Shown: positions 1 to 5,433 of the stretch, piece after piece
Layout: each line of letters opens with the position of its first letter
Numbering within the stretch: position 1 is the stretch's first letter
Assembly (NCBI GenBank): GCA_937927885.1
Contig: CALEZJ010000524.1
Coordinates: 1 to 6,052, forward strand
Source of the DNA: an uncultured Paracoccaceae bacterium
GTDB lineage: Bacteria > Pseudomonadota > Alphaproteobacteria > Rhodobacterales > Rhodobacteraceae
Length of the DNA stretch: 6,052 bases
Direction: 5' to 3'
The notes under the pieces: model-generated
Seen by the model: only the letters and a program-made list of their open reading frames with translations
Told to the model about the DNA's origin: nothing
Databases searched by the model: none
Made by a program: the position numbers and the translations under genes

Positions 1-555
1 GCCCTGCACCCCCACCGCGTGCACGAGGCCGAGGGACGCGGGCGCCACGCCTTTGCGCTGTTTCAGGCGCTGCGCCACCCGGGGCCGCTGATCTGGATCC
101 TGCCCGCCCATGCGCCGCACATGCCCATGCTGCGCGGCCTGCCGCAGGGCCTGGGCGCGCGGCTGCACCTGTTGCGCCCGGCGGGCGAGATCGATCTGCT
201 CTGGTGCTTCGAGGAATCCCTGCGCTCCGCCGCGCCTGCGCTGGTGATCGCCGAGCCCGACAAACCGCTGTCGCTGACCGCCGGGCGCCGGTTGCAACTG
301 GCGGCCGAGGCCGGGCGCACGACCGGGCTGGTGCTGACCCGTCTGGACGCGGGCAGCCCGGCGGCGCAGACCCGCTGGCACTGCGAACCGCAGGCGGGGG
401 GTTCTGCGGACTCGACTCTGCATTGCTGGGAGTGTACCAAGAACAAACAGGGAACTTTAGGGCGTTGGGTCTTGAACTGGAATGGCGCGTCGGCTGCTGT
501 CGATATGGTTTGCGCGGCTGGCGAGCGACACGAGCCTGCGCGACAGGCCCCTTGA
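1..555 (+). CDS. imuA: ImuA, RecA-like accessory protein of the SOS mutasome (5'-truncated by the window edge)
   Basis: ImuA is a RecA/SulA-like protein that works with ImuB and DnaE2 in damage-induced translesion synthesis; it has no polymerase activity. The frame is open from base 1 and 184 residues are visible. Family members are somewhat longer, so an N-terminal piece is outside the window. The GTG at 19 is in frame but I do not take it as the start, because the family-like sequence already includes the residues before it. Visible family features are the VHEAEGRGRHAFALF stretch near residues 7-21, where a RecA Walker A would lie but without the GK[T/S] signature. Next come hydrophobic WILPAH, DLLWCFEESLRS at 65-76 and the Walker-B-like strand ALVIAEP. 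The C-terminal KNKQGTLGRW motif follows. The last 74 nt overlap imuB in another frame, and the 3' coding region contains a LexA-type box. The assignment rests on these motifs plus position before imuB-dnaE2. Confidence 0.87.
   Translation, partial: ALHPHRVHEAEGRGRHAFALFQALRHPGPLIWILPAHAPHMPMLRGLPQGLGARLHLLRPAGEIDLLWCFEESLRSAAPALVIAEPDKPLSLTAGRRLQLAAEAGRTTGLVLTRLDAGSPAAQTRWHCEPQAGGSADSTLHCWECTKNKQGTLGRWVLNWNGASAAVDMVCAAGERHEPARQAP
441..455. promoter_or_regulatory. LexA (SOS) box, GAAC-N7-GAAC, inside imuA and upstream of imuB
   Basis: The sequence reads GAACAAACAGGGAAC: two perfect GAAC half-sites separated by exactly 7 nt. Its reverse complement is GTTC-N7-GTTC, the direct-repeat operator described for alphaproteobacterial LexA. 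It lies within imuA codons for K-N-K-Q-G-T, 26 nt before the imuB ATG. A third GAAC at 474-477 is 22 nt after the second, so it falls on the same 11-nt register. The placement fits repression of an internal promoter for imuB-dnaE2, but I could not identify convincing -35 and -10 elements. LexA binding is inferred from the motif only. Part of the match could reflect coding constraint from the conserved KNK motif, though the codon choice argues against that being the whole explanation. Confidence 0.72.
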
Positions 556-1999
556 GGGGCCCTTTGCCCTGACGCATCGCGCGGGCAATGCCGATCATCT
601 GCATTGCCTGAACGCGGCGGCCTCGGCGCGCGGGCTGGTGCGCGGCATGGCGCTGGCCGATGCGCGGGCGCTGTGCCCGGACCTGTCCACCCGGCCCGCC
701 GACCTTGCGCGCGAGGCGGCCGCGCTGGCCAGCCTGCGCCGCTGGGCCGGGCGCTATGCGCCGATGGTGGCCACGGACGGGGCCGACGGGCTGATCGCCG
801 ACATCTCGGGCGTGCCGCATCTCTTTGGCGGCGAGGCGGCGCTGCGCGACGACCTGCAGGCCCGGCTGGAACGCGCGGGCTTCGAGGCCGTCAGCGCCAT
901 CGCCGGGACCCGGGGCGCAGCGCATGCGCTGGCCCGCCACGGCGGCGGGATCGTGCCGGACGGGCAAGTGCTGGCCGGCATCGGCGACCTGCCGGTGGCG
1001 GCGCTGCGCATCGACCATGACACCGCCGGGGCGCTGGCGCTTCTGGGCCTGACCCGCATCGCCGATCTGGCGCCCCTGCCGCGCGCGCCCCTGGCGCGGC
1101 GGTTCGGCCCGGGGCTGGTGCTGCGGCTGGATCAGGCGCTGGGGGCGCAGGCCGAACCCGTCGCCGCCGAAACCGAGGCGCCGCGCTTTGGCGTGCGCCT
1201 GACCCTGCCCGAGCCGATCGGGCTCCAGGCCGATGTGATGGCAGGGCTGGGCCGCCTGCTCGACCGGCTGTGCGAAACGCTGACCCTGCACCAGCACGGC
1301 GCGCGGCGGCTGCGGCTGGACCTGCGCCGGGTCGACCGCGCCGCGGTGCAGGTGGAAATCGGGCTGGCCCGGCCGATGCGCGACCCCGCCCGCATCGCGG
1401 CGCTCTTCGCCCGCGCGGTCAGCGAGGTGGACGCGGGCTTTGGCATCGACGCGCTGCGCCTCAGCGCCCCGGTGACCGAACCGCTGCCCCCCGAACAGAT
1501 TGGCGAACAGATCGGCGGACAGACCGGCAGCGCCCCCCCGCCCCGGCACGACGACGCGCGGGCGGACGCACTGGCCGATCTGCTCTCGTCGCTGGGCAAC
1601 CGGATCGGCTTTGACCGGGTGCTGCGGCTTTTGCCCGCCGACAGCCTGATCCCGGAACGCAGCTTTCTGCTGGCGCCCGCCGCCTGGTCGCGCCCGGTGG
1701 ACCAGCCCGCCGCCAGCGGCCCGGCCCGGCCGATCCTGCTCTTTGCCCCCGAGCCGATCAGCGCCTCGCCCGGCGCGCCACCGGCCAGCTTCACCTGGCG
1801 GCGGATGCGGTTTTCGACCCTGCGCGCGACCGGGCCCGAAAGGATCGCGCCGGAATGGTGGTTCGACGATCCCGCCTGGCGCAGCGGCCTGCGCGATTAC
1901 TGGCGCATCGAGACGCAGGAGGGCCCGCGGCTGTGGCTGTTCACCACCCCGCAGGCGCCGGGCGGGGCGGACTGGTATGTGCAGGGGGAATTCGCATGA
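482..1999 (+). CDS. imuB: ImuB, catalytically inactive Y-family polymerase homologue (mutasome hub)
   Basis: ImuB is a Y-family (DinB/UmuC-like) protein without polymerase activity. In the families studied it bridges the beta clamp, DnaE2 and ImuA during SOS mutagenesis. The 505 residues are the usual length. The ATG at 482 is chosen because MARRLLSIWFARL matches the normal ImuB N-terminus. By eye alignment, W9 replaces the first catalytic Asp of active enzymes. The SIDEA motif corresponds to G100-L104 (GADGL), which keeps an Asp but puts G103 in place of Glu. The palm continues through DISGVPHLFGGE (107-118). A helix-hairpin-helix-like segment starts near L187 (LLGLTRIADL), followed by a little-finger-like region. 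The C-terminal ImuB domain includes EWWFDDPAWR (458-467) and ends WYVQGEFA. Residues 339-350 are a threefold QIG-type tandem repeat. I see no canonical QLxLF clamp motif. The Shine-Dalgarno is weak (TGGA directly before the ATG), so translation is probably coupled to imuA. Confidence 0.95.
   Translation: MARRLLSIWFARLASDTSLRDRPLEGPFALTHRAGNADHLHCLNAAASARGLVRGMALADARALCPDLSTRPADLAREAAALASLRRWAGRYAPMVATDGADGLIADISGVPHLFGGEAALRDDLQARLERAGFEAVSAIAGTRGAAHALARHGGGIVPDGQVLAGIGDLPVAALRIDHDTAGALALLGLTRIADLAPLPRAPLARRFGPGLVLRLDQALGAQAEPVAAETEAPRFGVRLTLPEPIGLQADVMAGLGRLLDRLCETLTLHQHGARRLRLDLRRVDRAAVQVEIGLARPMRDPARIAALFARAVSEVDAGFGIDALRLSAPVTEPLPPEQIGEQIGGQTGSAPPPRHDDARADALADLLSSLGNRIGFDRVLRLLPADSLIPERSFLLAPAAWSRPVDQPAASGPARPILLFAPEPISASPGAPPASFTWRRMRFSTLRATGPERIAPEWWFDDPAWRSGLRDYWRIETQEGPRLWLFTTPQAPGGADWYVQGEFA
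546..561 (+). other. Perfect inverted repeat spanning the imuA stop codon
   Basis: GGCCCCTTGAGGGGCC can form a 7-bp stem with a 2-nt loop, or a 6-bp stem with a TTGA loop. The imuA stop (TGA 553-555) sits in the loop region, and the whole element lies inside the early imuB coding sequence. There is no T-tract after it, so it does not look like an intrinsic terminator. In an mRNA it could affect ribosomes finishing imuA or elongating imuB, but in such GC-rich DNA a short hairpin may be chance. Confidence 0.4.
1496..1531 (+). repeat. Three 12-nt tandem repeats within imuB
   Basis: The units are CAGATTGGCGAA, CAGATCGGCGGA and CAGACCGGCAGC. They are in frame and encode QIGE-QIGG-QTGS (ImuB residues 339-350). 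They lie in the proline-rich linker after TEPLPPE and before the C-terminal region. In many ImuB proteins the beta-clamp-binding motif lies in this linker. The units differ by only a few bases, which suggests local duplication followed by drift. Confidence 0.8.
1983..1989 (+). promoter_or_regulatory. Ribosome binding site of dnaE2
   Basis: AGGGGGA lies 6 nt before the ATG at 1996, within the last codons of imuB. It is the strongest Shine-Dalgarno-like sequence among the cassette starts seen here. It supports the ATG at 1996 as the dnaE2 start rather than any start further upstream in the same open frame, which would place the N-terminus inside imuB. Confidence 0.75.
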
Positions 2000-4900
2000 G
2001 CGCCGCCGCACCCTTTCCCAATCCTGGCCCCGACTCTGGCCCGATCCCCTACGCCGAACTCTGCGTCACCTCGAATTTCACCTTCCTGACCGGCGCCTCG
2101 CACCCCGAGGAACTGGTGACCCGCGCCGCCGAACTGGGGCTGAGCGCCCTTGCCATCACCGACCGCAATTCGGTGGCCGGCGTGGTGCGCGCCTTTTCCG
2201 CGCTGAAGGAACTGACCCGCCTGCGCGCCGAGGCCGAGGCTCAGGCCCGGACCGCGGCCCAGGACGCCCCCGCCATCCGCTCGCAGCGTCAAGACGACCC
2301 CTCCAGCCGCCAGATCCGCCAACCCGCGCCGCCCGGCGCCACGATCAGCGCGCCGCTGCCCCGGCTGATCGCGGGCGCGCGGCTGGTGCTGACCGACAGC
2401 GCGGTCGACTGGCTGGCCCTGCCCACCGATCTGGCCGCCTGGTCGCGGCTGACCCGGCTTCTGTCGCTGGGCAAACGCCGCGCGACCAAGGGGGAATGCC
2501 ACCTGCAACGGGCGGATCTGCTGGACTGGGGGCAGGGCATGCTGCTGATCGCCCTGCCCCCCGACCCGCTGGAGGACAGCGCCCCCCCGACCACCCGCGC
2601 CGACCTGCTGACCCTCGCGCGGGCCTTTCCCGGCCAGTGTTTCCTGGGCGCCGCGCCGCGCTATGACGGGCGCGATCAGGCCCGGCTGGACCAACTGGCG
2701 CGGCTGGCCCAGAACGCCAACCTGCCGATGGTCGCGCTGGGCGATGTGCTGATGCACCGCGCCGCCCGCCGCCCGCTGGCCGATGTGCTGACCTGCCTGC
2801 GCCTGGGCTGCACCATCGACAACATCGGCGCGCACCGCCTGCCCAATGGCGAACGGCGGCTGAAATCCGGGGCCGAGATGGCGCGGCTCTTTCACCGCCA
2901 CCCCGCCGCCATCCGCCGCACGCTCGACATTGCCAATGCCTGCGCCTTCCGGCTGGACGATCTGCGCTATCAATACCCCGACGAATCGCAAGATGGCGAA
3001 CCGGCGCAGGACCGGCTGGAACGCCTGACGCGCGAGGGGTTGCACTGGCGCTATCCCGACGGGCCGCCGCCGCGCATCACCCACCGCGTCGAAAAGGAAC
3101 TGACCCTGATCCGCGAGGTCGCCTATGCGCCCTATTTCCTGACCGTGCACGACATCGTGCAATTCGCCCGCTCGCGCGGCATCCTGTGCCAGGGGCGCGG
3201 ATCGGCGGCGAATTCGGTGGTCTGCTATCTCTTGGGCATCACCGAGGTGCCACCCGAATCCATCACCCTGATCTTTGAACGCTTCATCTCCAAGGAGCGG
3301 GGCGAGCCGCCCGACATCGACGTCGATTTCGAACACGAACGCCGCGAGGAGGTGATCCAGTGGATCTATGCCCGCTATGGCCGCGAACGCGCTGGGCTGA
3401 CCGCGACGGTGATCCATTTTCGCAGCCGCGCGGCGATCCGCGAGGTGGGCAAGGTCATGGGCCTGTCGCAGGACGTGATCGCCCGGCTGGCGGGGCAGAT
3501 CTGGGGCTGGTCCTCGGCCCCGCCCGGCGCCGACCGGCTGCGCGACGCGGGGCTGGCGCCCGAGGATGCCCGCGTGCAACTGGCGGTGCGGCTGATCGGC
3601 GAGATCATGGGCTTTCCGCGCCACCTGTCGCAGCATGTCGGCGGCTTTGTCATCACCCGGGGGCGCCTGGACGAACTCTGCCCGATCGAGAATGCCGCGA
3701 TGGAGGACCGCACCATCATCGAATGGGACAAGGACGACATCGACGCGCTGGGCCTGCTGAAGGTCGATGTGCTGGCACTGGGGATGCTGACCGCGATCCG
3801 CAAGGCCTTTGGCCTGCTGGCCGAACACCGCGGGCTGGCGCTGACGCTGGCCAATGTCCCGCCCGAGGATGCGCGCGTCTATGACATGCTCTGCCGCGCC
3901 GATGCGATCGGGGTGTTCCAGGTCGAAAGCCGGGCGCAACTGAACTTCCTGCCCCGGATGCGGCCGCGCAATTTCTACGATCTGGTCTGCGAGGTCGCCA
4001 TCGTGCGCCCCGGCCCCATTCAGGGCGGCATGGTGCATCCCTTCATCAACCGCCGCATGGGGCGCGAGCGGGTCGAGGACCTCGGCCCCGCGCTGATGGA
4101 GGTGCTGGGGCGCACCTATGGCGTGCCGCTGTTTCAGGAACAGGCGATGCAGATCGCCGTGGTGGCGGCGGGTTTCACCCCCGCCGAGGCCGACCGCCTG
4201 CGCCGCTCGCTCGCCACCTTCAAGCGCATGGGCACCATCGGCTCGTTCCGCGACCGGTTTGTCTCGGGGATGCTGGCGCGCGGCTATGACGCGGGCTTTG
4301 CCCAGCGCTGCTTTGCCCAGATCGAGGGCTTTGGCAGCTACGGCTTTCCCGAAAGCCACGCGGCCAGCTTTGCGCGGCTGGTCTATGTCTCGGCCTGGCT
4401 GAAATGCCATCACCCGGCAGTCTTTACCTGCGCGCTGCTGAACAGCCAGCCGATGGGCTTTTACGCCCCCGCGCAACTGGTGCGCGACGCGCGCGACCAC
4501 GGGATCGAACTGCGGGCGGTCTCGGTCAACCATTCGGCCTGGGATTGCACGCTGGAACCCCGGGCGGATGGCGGGCTGGCGCTGCGGCTGGGGTTTCGCC
4601 AGATCAAGGGCCTGCGCGAGGAGGACGCCGCCTGGATCGCCGCCGCGCGCGGCAATGGATATGCCGATGTCGAAAGCCTGTGGCGGCGCGCGGGCGTGCC
4701 CCCGGCCACGCTGGAACGGCTGGCCGAATCCGATGCCTTTGCCGCGCTGGGGCTGAACCGGCGCGATGCGCTCTGGGCGGCAAAGGCGCTGGGCGGGCCC
4801 GCGCCGCTGCCGCTGTTCGGCGCCGATGGCGAGGGCGGGCAGGAACCCGCCGTCACCCTGCCCGCGATGACCCTGGGTCAGGAGGTGGTCGAGGATTCCC

Positions 4901-5412
4901 TCGCCCTGCGCCTCTCGCTGCGCGCCCATCCGATGGAGCTTTTGCGCCCCCGCCTGCCCGAAAGCCTGCCGCATGACCGGCTGGCCCAGGCGCAGGGGCC
5001 GGTCAGCGTGACCGGTCTGGTCATCACCCGCCAGCGCCCCGGCACCGCCTCGGGCGTGGTGTTCCTGACGCTCGAGGACGAAACCGGCACCGCCAATATC
5101 GTGGTGTGGAAACGGGTCTATGCCGCCTTCCGCAAGGCGGTGATCGCCGGGCGGCTGGTGCGGGTGACGGGCCGGATCGAACGCGACGGGCCGGTCGTGC
5201 ACCTGATCGCCGAGCGGGTCGAGGACCTCTCGCCGCTGCTGGCAACGCTGGGCCGGCCGGTGATGATCGACGCCAGCGACGGGCGCACCGACGAGGCGCG
5301 GCGGCCGGTCGGAGTCGATCCCCGCTCGGGGTCCCGCACCGGGTCGCGCTCGAGCGCGCGCCATCCGCGTGAACAGGCAAAGAAACTGTTCCCCAGCCGG
5401 GATTTTCACTGA
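1996..5412 (+). CDS. dnaE2: DnaE2, error-prone DNA polymerase III alpha-type subunit
   Basis: DnaE2 is the catalytic polymerase of the ImuA-ImuB-DnaE2 mutasome and carries out error-prone synthesis past lesions in the cytoplasm. It has 1138 residues, usual to slightly long. The start is fixed by an ATGA overlap with the imuB stop and a good Shine-Dalgarno. The N-terminal PHP domain begins YAELCVTSNFTFL (19-31). The VTS triplet replaces the metal-binding VHS of active PHP domains, as is common in DnaE2. Residues about 76-120 form an Ala/Arg/Gln/Pro-rich insert. The C-family core carries GRGSAANS (400-407), PDIDVDFE with catalytic D440 and D442, and KVDVLALG with D591. YGFPESHAASFA (782-793) follows. 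A helix-hairpin-helix region near LGFRQIKGL, an APLPLFG motif (936-942) before an OB fold (about 1002-1080), and the family-typical C-terminus SRDFH complete it. No proofreading exonuclease domain is present, as expected. It is the last gene of the cassette. Confidence 0.97.
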   Translation: MSAAAPFPNPGPDSGPIPYAELCVTSNFTFLTGASHPEELVTRAAELGLSALAITDRNSVAGVVRAFSALKELTRLRAEAEAQARTAAQDAPAIRSQRQDDPSSRQIRQPAPPGATISAPLPRLIAGARLVLTDSAVDWLALPTDLAAWSRLTRLLSLGKRRATKGECHLQRADLLDWGQGMLLIALPPDPLEDSAPPTTRADLLTLARAFPGQCFLGAAPRYDGRDQARLDQLARLAQNANLPMVALGDVLMHRAARRPLADVLTCLRLGCTIDNIGAHRLPNGERRLKSGAEMARLFHRHPAAIRRTLDIANACAFRLDDLRYQYPDESQDGEPAQDRLERLTREGLHWRYPDGPPPRITHRVEKELTLIREVAYAPYFLTVHDIVQFARSRGILCQGRGSAANSVVCYLLGITEVPPESITLIFERFISKERGEPPDIDVDFEHERREEVIQWIYARYGRERAGLTATVIHFRSRAAIREVGKVMGLSQDVIARLAGQIWGWSSAPPGADRLRDAGLAPEDARVQLAVRLIGEIMGFPRHLSQHVGGFVITRGRLDELCPIENAAMEDRTIIEWDKDDIDALGLLKVDVLALGMLTAIRKAFGLLAEHRGLALTLANVPPEDARVYDMLCRADAIGVFQVESRAQLNFLPRMRPRNFYDLVCEVAIVRPGPIQGGMVHPFINRRMGRERVEDLGPALMEVLGRTYGVPLFQEQAMQIAVVAAGFTPAEADRLRRSLATFKRMGTIGSFRDRFVSGMLARGYDAGFAQRCFAQIEGFGSYGFPESHAASFARLVYVSAWLKCHHPAVFTCALLNSQPMGFYAPAQLVRDARDHGIELRAVSVNHSAWDCTLEPRADGGLALRLGFRQIKGLREEDAAWIAAARGNGYADVESLWRRAGVPPATLERLAESDAFAALGLNRRDALWAAKALGGPAPLPLFGADGEGGQEPAVTLPAMTLGQEVVEDSLALRLSLRAHPMELLRPRLPESLPHDRLAQAQGPVSVTGLVITRQRPGTASGVVFLTLEDETGTANIVVWKRVYAAFRKAVIAGRLVRVTGRIERDGPVVHLIAERVEDLSPLLATLGRPVMIDASDGRTDEARRPVGVDPRSGSRTGSRSSARHPREQAKKLFPSRDFH

Positions 5413-5433
5413 ACCCGCGCCGCAAGGCCGCGC
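5413..5433. other. 21-nt convergent intergenic gap, no clear terminator
   Basis: This is all that separates the dnaE2 stop from the stop of the minus-strand gene. It contains short GC-rich complementarity (GCGC at 5417-5420 against GCGC at 5430-5433, with an interior mismatch) and a GCC-GCAA-GGC mini-hairpin. Neither has a T-tract on either strand. I cannot support a terminator here, so transcripts from both sides may overlap at their 3' ends. Confidence 0.5.

Noticed and set aside
19..21. GTG at 19 as the imuA start
   Set aside because: The frame is open to the window edge, and ImuA proteins have additional N-terminal residues before the VHEA-like segment, so the gene almost certainly begins upstream.
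421..481. Sigma-70 promoter for imuB
   Set aside because: TTGCTG at 423-428 resembles a -35, but no acceptable -10 hexamer lies 16-18 nt downstream, so no promoter is annotated despite the LexA-type box.
1855..1995. Upstream in-frame extension of dnaE2 into imuB
   Set aside because: The open frame continues 47 codons upstream of 1996, but that segment lies over the conserved C-terminus of ImuB. The ATG at 1996 has a good Shine-Dalgarno and the usual ATGA overlap, and DnaE2 homology begins only after it.
1743..2666. Plus-strand open frame of 307 codons across the imuB/dnaE2 junction
   Set aside because: It is Arg/Pro/Ala/Gly-rich in a shifted frame over two well-supported genes, which is typical of shadow frames in GC-rich DNA.
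1897..5409. Antisense open frame of 1170 codons opposite dnaE2
   Set aside because: It is in exact codon register with dnaE2, so it stays open simply because dnaE2 avoids TTA, CTA and TCA codons, as expected at high GC. The translation is His/Gln/Arg/Gly/Pro/Ala-rich, resembles no family I recognise, and lies over a clearly conserved polymerase.
5417..5433. Possible bidirectional terminator in the dnaE2-cpdB gap
   Set aside because: The stem is only 4 bp plus an interrupted pair, and there is no T-tract on either strand.
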